Numbered from the stretch's first letter, positions 1-9,656 are shown. The stretch is 64,000 nucleotides of DNA from Coleofasciculus sp. FACHB-1120 (GCF_014698845.1 NZ_JACJTV010000002.1:186001-250000), one strand, 5' to 3'. Notes: generated by a model not told the origin, from the letters alone. Numbers and translations are program-made.

Positions 1-1314
1 GTCTAAAAATTGGAGAATTTTACCCTTTTCGGCACCCACAATATTTACGCCTTGCTGGGTACATTGCAACTTATTATCCGTAGCAATTTCATTGCGGATA
101 GAGTTCACCCAAGCGGAGATTTCAGTTATATATGACCTGTCCCCAGCCGCCGATATATCTGCAATCAGTTCCCCTTCTGTGAGGCGCATCCTTTTCAGGT
201 CGCTTTGCGCCATCTCTAATACATTCGGTGGCAACTGTACCGATTCATTTAACCACCAGCGAATAAAATCAGCGGCAAGTCGATCTGATAAAGAAGTGCG
301 AATTTGAGCTATCGGAATTTCTACCGTAGATAACCCAAAACTCATAAAATTCTTAGGATATCCGCGTCCACCAGGATCTGCTTGCGCCCAAGCTCCTTTA
401 ATATTATCTCGAATCGAACGTTTATAAGGCGCAAAATCAGAGGTTAAATCAAGGAAGATATTTTGGGAAATCATCTCCCGAATTTGGTCGAGAGTAAATT
501 CACTCTCTCCATTTTTTGTTCCAACCAGATAAGTGAAATCAAAAGGCGCAGATTTGCTGCGAATTTCATCCACCAAACCACTGCTGAATTGGGCAATATA
601 TTCAGTTCTATAGTCAGAAAAATAGCTCAATTCCATCAAGGCAGCGTAACCATTAGCGAGAACGCGATCGCCTACATTAATACTGGCGAAAGCCGTCGGC
701 ATTGGCACAATTGCCGTCACCATCGGACTCGCTTGCCCCCGCAACCAATGGCGGACGCAATAGCCGATATCAATCAGCATTCCGCTACCAGTCCCGCCGG
801 ATAGAGAACCCGTCACAAAGACATTTAAACTCGTCGTATCTACCTTGATGCCATAGCGATCGCGCATAAAGGTTTCGTGTCCTTTGACGGCATCGGCAGC
901 TTCATTAAACCGTCTTTGAAGTTTGTGATAATTGCAATAAAAAGCAAATCGTCCATAACTGCGAATTTGTCCGGCACCAACTTCAATTGCCCCAATATTC
1001 CGCTCTAATTCTGTAGGAAACCAACTCTCTATCCAGGGATAGTTTCCCATGTCTGACATGATTTTCTTAACTTCGCTGCCAGCTACACTTGCCCAATACT
1101 TTTCATTATCTTTGAAGGGAGAACCGGCGGCGGCAGGATTATTGACTTTGTACTCTCTATCTGTATCAATAATTAAAAAGCTGATTAGGGGGAAATTTTG
1201 CAAACTGCCATAGGTTTCTTCTACTAAGCGGCGCACTCGTGACAATACTTCATGTCCGGTGCCACCGATACCCACTAATACAGTGGGAACCATGCTTTTT
1301 TCTTCTACTGCCAT
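1..1314 (-). CDS. Tubulin/FtsZ-like GTPase (Tubulin_2 type), C-terminus beyond the window
   Basis: The 438 visible residues start at an ATG at 1314 with a GGAG ribosome binding site. The N-terminus carries a nucleotide-binding loop (VGIGGTGHEV, residues about 14-23). Near residues 167-177 is the tubulin signature loop SGGTGSG, the phosphate-binding T4 loop of the FtsZ/tubulin superfamily. The rest matches no classical FtsZ, so I place it with the bacterial tubulin-like family known as Tubulin_2. The family is thought to bind GTP and polymerise or act as a switch. It is last in an operon after a receptor-like protein and a membrane vWA protein, an association reported for FtsZ-like families implicated in membrane remodelling. 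The stop codon lies left of position 1. Superfamily assignment is strong; cellular role is inference. Confidence 0.85.
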   Translation of the reverse strand, partial: MAVEEKSMVPTVLVGIGGTGHEVLSRVRRLVEETYGSLQNFPLISFLIIDTDREYKVNNPAAAGSPFKDNEKYWASVAGSEVKKIMSDMGNYPWIESWFPTELERNIGAIEVGAGQIRSYGRFAFYCNYHKLQRRFNEAADAVKGHETFMRDRYGIKVDTTSLNVFVTGSLSGGTGSGMLIDIGYCVRHWLRGQASPMVTAIVPMPTAFASINVGDRVLANGYAALMELSYFSDYRTEYIAQFSSGLVDEIRSKSAPFDFTYLVGTKNGESEFTLDQIREMISQNIFLDLTSDFAPYKRSIRDNIKGAWAQADPGGRGYPKNFMSFGLSTVEIPIAQIRTSLSDRLAADFIRWWLNESVQLPPNVLEMAQSDLKRMRLTEGELIADISAAGDRSYITEISAWVNSIRNEIATDNKLQCTQQGVNIVGAEKGKILQFLD

Positions 1315-1352
1315 AATATTTTCTCCTAGTAGCTATATTTTAGAGTTTTTAA

Positions 1353-1396
1353 CGCAAAGGAGCGCAAAGGTAAGCGCAGAGGTACGCAGAGGTAAG
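1353..1396. repeat. Short purine-rich degenerate repeat
   Basis: Between the vWA and tubulin-like genes, degenerate copies of CGCAAAGG/CGCAGAGG occur about every 10 bases. It is typical of dispersed cyanobacterial intergenic filler, and I see no regulatory signal in it. Confidence 0.5.
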
Positions 1397-1433
1397 AGTT
1401 TTTTGGCGTACCTTTGCGTTTTAAACGTCTCAC

Positions 1434-2336
1434 CTAACATCTAACAACGATGTCCAATAAATTAAATAGCTGCCAAACAATCAAAGGGGTCAAAACGCTC
1501 CAAAATAGGGCATTACTTAAGGATAATTGACCAGAGAGGGAACGATCGAGACCGATTAAACCTTGAAGCAGCCACCGATCCAGGGGTAAAATTAACGTCC
1601 ACATTAGAGCAATCCATATCGCCCCTAGCCCCAGAATAAGCCATTTAAGGTTACTGTTGAAACGAGTAAAAAATGTATCTGTGAAGAGCATTTCTAGATT
1701 ATTTTGTTGACCAGACAGGTAAATCCCGCCAGTTGCTAAAGCTGCGGCTCGCAATTCTGGAGATCCTTCCCCTATAACAACTGTATTAATTCTAACTTTG
1801 CGATTCCTGGCATCGGTGATGATGGCTGGTGAGACATTAGCGTCGCCATCGGTAACTAACAGTAGTTCTCGACAGCGTTTTTGTGGAATCGTGCTAAGTG
1901 CTTCCGTACCTTTTTGAATCGCTAAATTAATATCTGTCGTATTGTTCGCTACCAGTTGAGGTAAATCGGGATTTGCCAAAGCTTGAGTTAATTCAGCGTC
2001 CACTTGCTGACTGTCTGTTTTAAAATCACCCGTAAGCGATCGCACAACTCCCCCAAATCCCAAAACTTGTATCTGGTTTTTGTTTCTCAACTGCTGGGTG
2101 TTTTGTTGCAAATACGACCGCACCGCTGCGACTTCTTGGTACATTACTGTACCTGGGGCGTTAAATTCTGTACTGTAAGTGCTGCTGCTGAGGTCGATAG
2201 CGATCGCAACTGCTACTGGCGGTCTCCCTAATCCTAACAGCCAGATGAGTGCCGTCACGACGATACACGCTCCCAGCAACATCAACGGAATCTGGAATAA
2301 CGGATACAACCACAAACCGCGACGAGAACGACTCAC
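1434..2336 (-). CDS. Membrane-anchored von Willebrand factor A (vWA) domain protein
   Basis: 300 residues. An N-terminal hydrophobic helix (about residues 12-35) is followed by a vWA domain with a good MIDAS start (DLSSST, about residues 48-53) and a later VTDGD segment. Two hydrophobic helices close the protein (about 231-253 and 272-295). The layout resembles BatA/BatB-type membrane vWA proteins, in which the metal site binds an acidic partner residue. It lies 119 bp upstream of the tubulin-like gene and 243 bp downstream of the solute-binding protein, all on one strand, so co-transcription is likely. vWA proteins often assemble or sense complexes at membranes; a link to the tubulin-like GTPase is inferred from synteny. 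Confidence 0.85.
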   Translation of the reverse strand: MSRSRRGLWLYPLFQIPLMLLGACIVVTALIWLLGLGRPPVAVAIAIDLSSSTYSTEFNAPGTVMYQEVAAVRSYLQQNTQQLRNKNQIQVLGFGGVVRSLTGDFKTDSQQVDAELTQALANPDLPQLVANNTTDINLAIQKGTEALSTIPQKRCRELLLVTDGDANVSPAIITDARNRKVRINTVVIGEGSPELRAAALATGGIYLSGQQNNLEMLFTDTFFTRFNSNLKWLILGLGAIWIALMWTLILPLDRWLLQGLIGLDRSLSGQLSLSNALFWSVLTPLIVWQLFNLLDIVVRC

Positions 2337-2360
2337 TTAAAACCCTGTTGTAAATTGATC

Positions 2361-2376
2361 ATGACTCATGAGTCAT
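2361..2376. repeat. 16-bp perfect palindrome
   Basis: ATGACTCA is followed directly by its reverse complement, 25 bp upstream of the vWA start codon. Part of the motif recurs at 2387-2395. It could be an operator for the vWA/tubulin genes or a dispersed repeat; nothing further decides. Confidence 0.4.
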
Positions 2377-2461
2377 CAACAACAACGACTCATGACAAGC
2401 AAAAACAAACTATAAACTACAGTCCTTCAACTACCGACTCCGGACTGCAATCAACCTAAAA

Positions 2462-2520
2462 ACTCCTTCTTCTTCCCTCTCTTCCCTCTCTTCCCTCTCT
2501 CTCCTCTCTTTCCTTCGTGT
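2462..2520. repeat. Polypyrimidine tandem repeat
   Basis: A C/T-only tract built from repeats of CTTCCCTCT lies just downstream of the solute-binding protein gene. It is followed at about 2521-2570 by a GC-richer dispersed repeat related to one at 41653-41749. Confidence 0.6.
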
Positions 2521-2579
2521 CCTTCGCGCCTAAAGCGCTTACGCGCATGGCTTCGCTAACGCAGTTCATTCTCTTTCTT

Positions 2580-4241
2580 CTAAATCGGGTTAAATTCATA
2601 CTTAGATCCCGGCGGGCCATTAGAACCAGGCGCAGCTTGCACAAGCGGAACTTCATTGAGAACATTAAAATCCGTAGCAGTACCGCTAATGGGCACTCCC
2701 TGGTTCAGCAGTTGAGAGACGCCCGAACGAGAGGGATTTTGGCTAAAAGCAGACGTTAAAGCTTTCGTCGCATCATAAGCGGTAGCGGTGCGCCAGCTGA
2801 CACGTCCTTTCCAAATCGTCGCAGCTTGGTTAGCGAAAGGATCGTTCGGTTGAGAACTCCAGGGAACTGCCAGCACAATGCCTTTAATCGCGTCGCCGCC
2901 AGAGGTGAGGATTGTTGGGTTATACAGTTCATCTCCACCAATTAACTGTAACCCTTGCGTCCCCCTGGGATTAGCTTTGGCAATCGCGATCGCTTGATCG
3001 ACTTTATTCTTACTGAGTGCCAAGAAACCAATTTTCGCCCCCGCCTCAGTTGCATTCTGAATCTCAGTAGCAGCATTGAAATTGGCACCCGTAACATCTA
3101 CTTCTTTCACGACTTTGCCGTTCACTTTAGATAAGGCGGTGGTGAACTGCTGCTTTAATTGCTGACTGTAAGGACTATCGGCGTTGTAAAAAACCACCAC
3201 AGACGGCGCGGAGGACTTTGCAGCAGTATATTTTGCTAAGGTGGTGCCGACAGTTTGCAGATAAGTACCTAGCAACTCGTTGGCTTTTTTGGCGAGGGGG
3301 ATGGTTTGCAAGGTAGACTGACCGCCAGAACCGGAAGTAATGCTGGTACTGATGGGAGAAAGGACGGTTAACCCAGCTTGTTCGTACATCGCGATCGCTT
3401 GCTGGGAACCATTATCTACCCCGTGTCCCAAAACGCCTAAAATATTCGGTGACTTGGTGAGGTCTTGCGCCAGGGAAACTGCTTTTACTGGGTCAACATC
3501 GTTGACAATCACGACTTCTAATAAGCGTCCGGGTGTCGCCGGAGACTGATTATATTCATCTTGTGCTTGTCCCACACCCCGGAGAACTTCCTTCGCCGTG
3601 TCCGGACTGGGGGTGATGGGGACTACGACTGCCATTGTCAGAGGATTTCCGGCTTTTTTGGCTTTGGCGTTATTCAGGTAAATTTTGCTTTCGGGATCGT
3701 TGGGGTTGACGCTAACCGCTTGTTGATATTGCGCGATCGCTTCCTCCCAATTTTTCTGGGCAAACGCGACTGCGGCGGCTGTTTTTTGGGAATTTGTTGC
3801 ATCCTTTAACAGGATTTTCTCGCCTTGACTGATCAACTCGGCATTATTAGCGGTATCGCTTGCGATCGCTTGCGGATCGGCAGTTTCCGTGGGTGCATTG
3901 TCGCTAGCGGTGGGAGATTGAGTCTCAGGAGACGCCACGATTGCCGGTTGTTTATTCCCCTGTGTCAGTTTATACAAGCCAAATCCCCCCGCCAGTGCCG
4001 CCAGAATCCCCAGCAGAATCAGGATTGGCAGCAGAAGTGAAGGCTTAGAACCGGGCGGCTTAGAGATGACCGTTTTCTGGCTTTTCTGAGGATTCATTGC
4101 CTCTCTAGGCAAGCCGCAAACAATACAGTCTGGCCCGTGATTTTCCTGGGGTGGATGGGCTTCATTGCTTGGGTACTGTTGATTGTTGTTTTTCGGTACA
4201 CCATCACAGATCCATTTGCCTTGCGTATTCAATTCTGCCAA
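2580..4241 (-). CDS. Membrane-anchored ABC-type solute-binding (LivK-like) receptor protein
   Basis: 553 residues. The N-terminus, probably cytoplasmic, carries Cys12 and a CIVCG pair (Cys39, Cys42), like half of a zinc ribbon. A transmembrane helix (about 68-91) follows, then a Pro/Thr-rich linker, one TPR-like unit (about 155-188) and a branched-chain-amino-acid-type periplasmic binding fold (from about residue 198). No ABC permease or ATPase of the Liv type is nearby, so it looks more like a ligand-sensing receptor than a transport component. The start is TTG at 4241 behind a GGGAG site. It heads the operon with the vWA and tubulin-like genes and is divergent from the GIY-YIG/kinase pair. 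Ligand unknown. Confidence 0.8.
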   Translation of the reverse strand: MAELNTQGKWICDGVPKNNNQQYPSNEAHPPQENHGPDCIVCGLPREAMNPQKSQKTVISKPPGSKPSLLLPILILLGILAALAGGFGLYKLTQGNKQPAIVASPETQSPTASDNAPTETADPQAIASDTANNAELISQGEKILLKDATNSQKTAAAVAFAQKNWEEAIAQYQQAVSVNPNDPESKIYLNNAKAKKAGNPLTMAVVVPITPSPDTAKEVLRGVGQAQDEYNQSPATPGRLLEVVIVNDVDPVKAVSLAQDLTKSPNILGVLGHGVDNGSQQAIAMYEQAGLTVLSPISTSITSGSGGQSTLQTIPLAKKANELLGTYLQTVGTTLAKYTAAKSSAPSVVVFYNADSPYSQQLKQQFTTALSKVNGKVVKEVDVTGANFNAATEIQNATEAGAKIGFLALSKNKVDQAIAIAKANPRGTQGLQLIGGDELYNPTILTSGGDAIKGIVLAVPWSSQPNDPFANQAATIWKGRVSWRTATAYDATKALTSAFSQNPSRSGVSQLLNQGVPISGTATDFNVLNEVPLVQAAPGSNGPPGSKYEFNPI

Positions 4242-4658
4242 TCTCCCTGGTAGCCATACTTACTATTTATTCTAATAATTCCAATCTTCTGCCGGAAAGA
4301 GCGACTGTGTCATCGCCATTGCCATCAGGATTCATTCAGATTAAAAAAATTGATTATTATATCTTAATCATTTAATTCTTGTTAGCGGGGCAACGTTCGC
4401 CGCTCCAGACGCTTTAAGATAGTGAAGGTGCATTATCCTTGACTAAGCTTGTGAAGTGTAAGTGAGAAGCGTAGCGATAAGGTTAATTATTTTTTAGCGC
4501 TTTTTTGGCAGTAAGATGACGTTCAAAGAAAGAACCTCTGAATTTAAGCCTAAATCTGAATTCAGACTTAAATTCACGCTCAATATCTTTTCCTAAATTC
4601 ATTCTAGCCACCTCTGTGAGATTATCAAAAAGTAAAATAAATAACTCAAAAACTACCG
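4242..4658. other. Divergent intergenic region
   Basis: This 417-bp AT-rich spacer must hold the promoters for the receptor operon (leftward) and the GIY-YIG gene (rightward). Apart from the small ORF listed separately, I see no tRNA, terminator or clear operator. Confidence 0.5.
4483..4602 (-). CDS. Possible 39-residue small basic protein
   Basis: A short ORF begins at ATG 4602 behind a GAGGTG ribosome binding site at good spacing and ends TAA at 4483. The product is highly charged (many Lys, Arg and Glu) with alternating aromatic residues, and has no membrane segment or recognisable domain. Good translation signals are the only support. It could equally be a chance ORF in the divergent promoter region. 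Confidence 0.25.
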   Translation of the reverse strand: MNLGKDIEREFKSEFRFRLKFRGSFFERHLTAKKALKNN

Positions 4659-5204
4659 ATGACTTCTGAAAGTGATATGCCATCTCTTGCCAGCCTAGAA
4701 TATATCCCTTACATTGACGAAGCCGGACATTTACCGGAGGAATTGCAGGGAAAAATTGGGGTGTACGCAATTTTTGATCGAGAGAAGGTGCTGCAACTAA
4801 TCAACTATTCTCGCGATATCAATCTCAGCCTCAAGCAACATTTAGTACGTCAACACGAACGCTGCTATTGGCTAAAAGCACATACGAGCGATCGCCCGAA
4901 CCGTACCCTTCTAGAAAACATTCGGAATGCTTGGATTGAAGAAAATGGTGTCGTACCCGTTGGTAATGCTTCCGAACAAGCCGCATGGAACGATCCGATT
5001 GATGCAAAACAAGCAATGACGGCTGAGGAACAAACTAAGTTGACAAGTCCAGCGATGGATGAAGTCGGGCAAGGGAAGCTGTTAAAAAATGTAGCACGGC
5101 GCGTTGAAGAAGAAATTTTTCAACACCTCAAAACCCGTGGGGTTCAAGAAGAACTCCGCTTTAATCCAAAATTAAAAGAAAGTGGCTTACTAGACCTAAA
5201 GTAA
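4659..5204 (+). CDS. GIY-YIG nuclease-like family protein
   Basis: 181 residues. The IGVYAIFD segment near residue 32 corresponds to the GIY strand of the GIY-YIG fold. The partner motif, YIGYS in the homologues I remember, reads LINYS here, so the catalytic core looks degraded. The conserved C-terminus (RFNPKLKESG) matches a cyanobacterial family annotated as GIY-YIG nuclease. It sits 65 bp upstream of a Ser/Thr kinase on the same strand and may be co-transcribed. Nuclease activity is doubtful; a structural or binding role is an alternative. Confidence 0.7.
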   Translation: MTSESDMPSLASLEYIPYIDEAGHLPEELQGKIGVYAIFDREKVLQLINYSRDINLSLKQHLVRQHERCYWLKAHTSDRPNRTLLENIRNAWIEENGVVPVGNASEQAAWNDPIDAKQAMTAEEQTKLTSPAMDEVGQGKLLKNVARRVEEEIFQHLKTRGVQEELRFNPKLKESGLLDLK

Positions 5205-5269
5205 GGACGCCATAATCGCAAGTCTTCTACAATCCTTGCACCAAGCAACCCCGACCGCCCTAACATCCC

Positions 5270-7099
5270 ATGAATCCACACCTGTTGAACAATCGCTATC
5301 GCATTATCCAGACGCTGGGAAGTGGTGGATTTGGCAACACCTTTCTAGCAGAAGATACTCATATGCCGTCACAGCGTCGCTGCGTAATTAAACAGCTGAA
5401 GCCGATGGCAAACAATCCCCAGATGTTTCAGATGGCGCAAGATCGATTCCAACGGGAAGCGGCTATTTTAGAGGCGATGGGGGAAGGTAGCGCTCAAATT
5501 CCCAAGTTGTACGCCTATTTTTCAGAAGCTGGGCAGTTTCACCTGGTGCAGGAATTCATTGAAGGGCAAACCCTGACAAAAAAGGTGCAAACTCAAGGGT
5601 TAGTGCCGGAACATCAAGTTAAGGAGATACTTGTCAGTCTGCTGCCCGTCTTGGATTATATCCATAGCAAGGGCATCATTCACCGGGATATCAAACCGGA
5701 CAATATTATTATCCGGCAACGGGATGGAAAGCCGGTATTAATTGATTTCGGTGCTGTTAAGGAAAGTATGGGCGCGGCGGTGAATCAGGGGAATGCTCCC
5801 GCCTCGATAGTAATTGGCACGCCGGGATTTATGCCGCCAGAACAGGGAGTCGGGCAACCCCTTTTCTCCAGCGACATATATAGTTTGGCGCTGACGGCGA
5901 TTTATCTACTCACGGGGAAACTCCCGCAAGATTTACCAACCGATCCGCGAACCGGGGAGATTCTGTGGCATCAGTCCGCAGCGAATGTTAGTCCGGGTTT
6001 TGTGGCTGTCTTGGATAAGGCGATTCAGTCGCATCCGCGCGATCGCTATTCCACTGCTAGAGAAATGCTCGATGCTTTACAATCGGGTGCAACTCCAACG
6101 GTGGCTTCTGCTGGGGGTGCTGGATCGAATATGGCAACCGTTGCGGTGTCTCCGGGTGGTGGGAGGAACGTTTCGCCTGCGCCCGTCAATTCGCCGTATA
6201 CCCCTCAAAATCCTGCGCCTGTAGTTGGTCAAGGACAGCAGCGGAATCCTCTGCTAATCGGCATTGTGGGTGCAATTGTTTTGGTGGGCGCTATTGTCGG
6301 TCTTACCCGACTTTTCAACAAATCACCCGAATCACCGTCTCCCGTCACGTCATCTTCCCCATCAACATCACAACCAACCACCAGAGAACCAGAACGAACC
6401 CCAGAAAGAAATCGTCCCCTAGAGACATCGCCAGAACCATCACCTGAAAATTCGCCGACAAGACAGGACGAAGCGACTCCGCCGCCGGTTATTGCTGAAT
6501 CTCCTAGCCCAAAATCGGAGCGATCGCCTGAACCCGAACCCGCGCAAACTCCAGAACCCGCACCCGTTCAATCTGCGACACCCGAACCCGCGCGATCGCC
6601 CGAACCCGCACAAACTCCCGCCGCACCCGTACCCGAAAACAATAACCAGAATCCAAATCGTCCAGTTTCGAGCGTTCCCACATTTCCTGTCGGTACATCA
6701 AGAAGCACTATACAAGCATCCCTCGGCACTCCGAACAGAGATGTGAGTGGCGCTTGGAGAACCCGCGCTGTCGTCTATAACTTAGTGCCAAATCAGATCG
6801 ATCTTGGCTACTTATTCGATCGGAATTCTGGTCGTCTTCGCCAAACTGAAGCCTCCTTTTACCCAACAGTAGATCCTCAAGTCATGGAGACTACTTTGGA
6901 TGGATTATTAAAAGGTGGAGCCAACAATTACACCAAACAGGGACTCAGACAGGTGCAACAGCGTCGGAGGAATTCTTACACTTTTACTCAAGGCTCTCTA
7001 AAAGGCATGATTGTCCGTCAAGATTGTGATGTTATTTACATCAGTATTTGGGATGCAGATTTGCACGAACACAATCCGTCTGCTGCCAGGAAATGTTAG
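5270..7099 (+). CDS. Membrane Ser/Thr protein kinase with C-terminal extracytoplasmic domain
   Basis: 609 residues. The N-terminal Hanks-type kinase domain (about 8-270) is complete: glycine loop GSGGFG (17-22), Lys41, HRDIKPDN (138-145), DFG (159-161) and a GTPGFMPPEQ activation/P+1 segment. A transmembrane helix (about 327-349) leads into a Pro/Glu/Ser-rich stalk (about 350-470) and a C-terminal domain (about 470-609) of a type common after cyanobacterial kinases, perhaps a sensor. It should autophosphorylate and phosphorylate cytoplasmic partners; the FHA domains of the next gene are plausible readers. It is paralogous to the kinase at 9812. I see no strong ribosome binding site before the ATG. 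Confidence 0.93.
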   Translation: MNPHLLNNRYRIIQTLGSGGFGNTFLAEDTHMPSQRRCVIKQLKPMANNPQMFQMAQDRFQREAAILEAMGEGSAQIPKLYAYFSEAGQFHLVQEFIEGQTLTKKVQTQGLVPEHQVKEILVSLLPVLDYIHSKGIIHRDIKPDNIIIRQRDGKPVLIDFGAVKESMGAAVNQGNAPASIVIGTPGFMPPEQGVGQPLFSSDIYSLALTAIYLLTGKLPQDLPTDPRTGEILWHQSAANVSPGFVAVLDKAIQSHPRDRYSTAREMLDALQSGATPTVASAGGAGSNMATVAVSPGGGRNVSPAPVNSPYTPQNPAPVVGQGQQRNPLLIGIVGAIVLVGAIVGLTRLFNKSPESPSPVTSSSPSTSQPTTREPERTPERNRPLETSPEPSPENSPTRQDEATPPPVIAESPSPKSERSPEPEPAQTPEPAPVQSATPEPARSPEPAQTPAAPVPENNNQNPNRPVSSVPTFPVGTSRSTIQASLGTPNRDVSGAWRTRAVVYNLVPNQIDLGYLFDRNSGRLRQTEASFYPTVDPQVMETTLDGLLKGGANNYTKQGLRQVQQRRRNSYTFTQGSLKGMIVRQDCDVIYISIWDADLHEHNPSAARKC

Positions 7100-7277
7100 T
7101 ATTTTTATCGTCCGCTTTGGGATAATGCTAATAGTTGTAGTTTACAAGGAGTTGTTAGGTTTCGTCCCTCAGCCCAACTTACATGGTTTTCTAAATCGTG
7201 CTTTTCAGTCTACTATTTGAGTGAACTTTGGCTTAAAGTGTGCGGCTTCAATCGCTGGCGGGTGAATGAGTTAGAAA

Positions 7278-9656
7278 CTAAAATATATCCTTTCGCTTTT
7301 GTATCCAAAAAGTAACTGTTAAATACACTGCCGCGTGCAGCAACAAAATTCCCCAATTTAACCCTAAATTCTGCCACGTTGGATCGTAAATTGGCGTTTT
7401 ATCAAACGGCATCGGCGCAAGCGTACCATTCGGTAAAAAAATCGGCTCCGGAACCATTGCATTAACATTCACCAAAGAACCATAACCGCCAATCGACCAG
7501 CGACTTAACATCAACCAGGAAATTTTACTGGCGATTCCTTCCATCTTAAATAAAACGCCGGAAAAGATAATTTGAGGTAGCAAAAGTAAAGGTAAAGCAC
7601 TATTCGCTTGACTGCTATTTTTGACAAGGGATGAAACCAGCAATCCCAAACTCATGCTAGTAACAAGCGTCAAAAAAGTAGTAATTGTGAATCCTAAAGA
7701 CCAAGGCATTAATTCAGGCTGTGGAGATTTGAAACCAATAAGAATTACTGCTGAAATCAGTAAGGATTGCAACAAGGCTAGCCCGGAAAGAACTAATATT
7801 TTGGAAACGAGATAAGGAATTAACCCTAAATTTACCAATCGTTCTCGCAGGTAGATTGCAGATTCTTTCACAATTTCTTGTAGGGAACTGGAAAGTCCTA
7901 CCCAAATCGCAGCGCAGGTAAATACAAATAATACGCGCAGCGCTAAAGGTGCAAGCGCAGGATCGGATTCGCTGCTAAGAACAAGAGGATTTTTCCCTCC
8001 AATTGCTAGGGGAATTAAGGCGATACCGATGGGAGAAGTTAAAACAGATAAGGCGAGATAGATGCGATCGCGTCCGATCATCTTCAAGTAGCGCCCACTC
8101 AGCAAAGCTAATTGCTTCCAAAGAGAGATACTGGCTTTCTGGGAAGGTGAACTGGCATTTTGTGGCGTATGACTGCCAGCACCGAGGGAATTTGCGACGT
8201 AGTGTTGATAATCGGGTGATTGCCGAAACTGATGCGCGTATTGTTGGACAATGGCTTCGGTGTCTTCGTCTTTATCCCGATCCAGTTGCGTGTAAATATC
8301 AGCAAAGTTATCCGTTGTTACCCCAAAAAATTTCAGCGCGTCCTCCGGGATGCCATAGTAACAAAGTCGTCCGCCGCGTCCGAGAAAAGCCACGCGATCG
8401 CACATTTTGATATTTGCCGTCGCATGAGTGACTAAAACAATCGTGCGTCCTTGATCCGCTAATCTCCGCAACATCTGCATCATCTTCTTATCCAAACCAG
8501 GATCGAGTCCCGAAGTCGGTTCGTCTAAGAAAAACAGCTTTGGATCGGCTAAAAGTTCTACCCCAATACTGACTCGCTTGCGCTGACCGCCGCTGAGATG
8601 TTTGATTAAGGCATCTTGGCGATCGGACATTTCAATATCAGTTAGAGTTTTTTGCACCACTTCCACATCTGTATCTGGTGGAAGTCGCAGCGCCGCTGCA
8701 TAAGTCAGCACCTCTACCACTGTCAAATCTCGGTGCAAAATATCATCTTGGGGCACATAACCAATTTGCGTACGGTACAGATTAAAGTTCTTCTGCAAAT
8801 TGTCGCCATTGAGATATACCGCACCCTGAGTCGTCTTCTCAATCCCCAATAAAGCCTTCAGCAACGTAGATTTACCCGTTCCGCTTCCTCCCACCAAAGC
8901 CACAAATTGTCCCGGTTCAATCGCCAAGGAAACGTCATCCAGACGCCGTTCGATGGCCAGATTCTCAGCATCCAAACGAATTTGATTCCCCCGGTCGAGT
9001 ACCACCAGATTGTCGCCGCGCAGTACCAGGGTAAATGACCCAATGCGAATGGTTGTCCCCTGTGACAGGACAGCAGAACCCGTGACTCGTTGCCCGTTTA
9101 TAAAGACGCCGTTGGTACTGCGATCTTGCAAGATGTAGCGCCCCTGAGAGTCCGTATCAATCGTGGCGTGACGCCGAGAAACGATGGGCGAATCTAACTG
9201 CATTGTGGCATTGGCGTCGCGTCCGATTTCCACCGACCGATTTTTGAGCGAGACGGGACGCGGTGGCGTCAGCATTTTGGCGCTGGAGGGATTGAAATAC
9301 CTCAGTTGAATTAAATTCTGGGGATTTTGACCAATTTGAATTTCGATGCCGTTTTCTAGGCGATAGCCTTCTGTAGGCGTAATCAATCGGTGATCTACAA
9401 ACAACTTATTAGTACTGGGTTTGCGCCCATCGCCGTCATAAATGTAATAGTCATCCCCATCTCTATGTAAGACAGCTTGGCAAGCTGAGATGACGCGCCA
9501 ATCATCTGGAACAATTAGATCGGCGAAAGCGCGATCGCGTCCCAGTCTGTGTCGTTCTGCTGTCAGTTCCAAGGGCGGTAAAATCTGCCCCTGATTGTTT
9601 AGCACCAAGTAGGGATTTGTACTAATAACAGTCCGCTGCCCTGATTGGCTGGTCAT
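7278..9656 (-). CDS. FHA-FHA-ABC transporter (ATPase fused to ABC2-type permease)
   Basis: 792 residues. FHA 1 (about 14-100) is degenerate. FHA 2 (about 140-212) is canonical, with GRD, SRRHA and STNGVFING, and should bind phosphothreonine. The ABC ATPase follows: Walker A GGSGTGKST (about 255-263), signature LSGGQRKR (about 350) and Walker B LFFLDEP (about 377). A multi-helix ABC2-type membrane domain (about 520-790) ends the protein, giving an ABCG-like half transporter that probably dimerises and exports lipid, polysaccharide or drug-like substrates. It is convergent with the upstream kinase and divergent from the second one. Phospho-control of export is inferred from domain content and context. 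Confidence 0.92.
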   Translation of the reverse strand: MTSQSGQRTVISTNPYLVLNNQGQILPPLELTAERHRLGRDRAFADLIVPDDWRVISACQAVLHRDGDDYYIYDGDGRKPSTNKLFVDHRLITPTEGYRLENGIEIQIGQNPQNLIQLRYFNPSSAKMLTPPRPVSLKNRSVEIGRDANATMQLDSPIVSRRHATIDTDSQGRYILQDRSTNGVFINGQRVTGSAVLSQGTTIRIGSFTLVLRGDNLVVLDRGNQIRLDAENLAIERRLDDVSLAIEPGQFVALVGGSGTGKSTLLKALLGIEKTTQGAVYLNGDNLQKNFNLYRTQIGYVPQDDILHRDLTVVEVLTYAAALRLPPDTDVEVVQKTLTDIEMSDRQDALIKHLSGGQRKRVSIGVELLADPKLFFLDEPTSGLDPGLDKKMMQMLRRLADQGRTIVLVTHATANIKMCDRVAFLGRGGRLCYYGIPEDALKFFGVTTDNFADIYTQLDRDKDEDTEAIVQQYAHQFRQSPDYQHYVANSLGAGSHTPQNASSPSQKASISLWKQLALLSGRYLKMIGRDRIYLALSVLTSPIGIALIPLAIGGKNPLVLSSESDPALAPLALRVLFVFTCAAIWVGLSSSLQEIVKESAIYLRERLVNLGLIPYLVSKILVLSGLALLQSLLISAVILIGFKSPQPELMPWSLGFTITTFLTLVTSMSLGLLVSSLVKNSSQANSALPLLLLPQIIFSGVLFKMEGIASKISWLMLSRWSIGGYGSLVNVNAMVPEPIFLPNGTLAPMPFDKTPIYDPTWQNLGLNWGILLLHAAVYLTVTFWIQKRKDIF

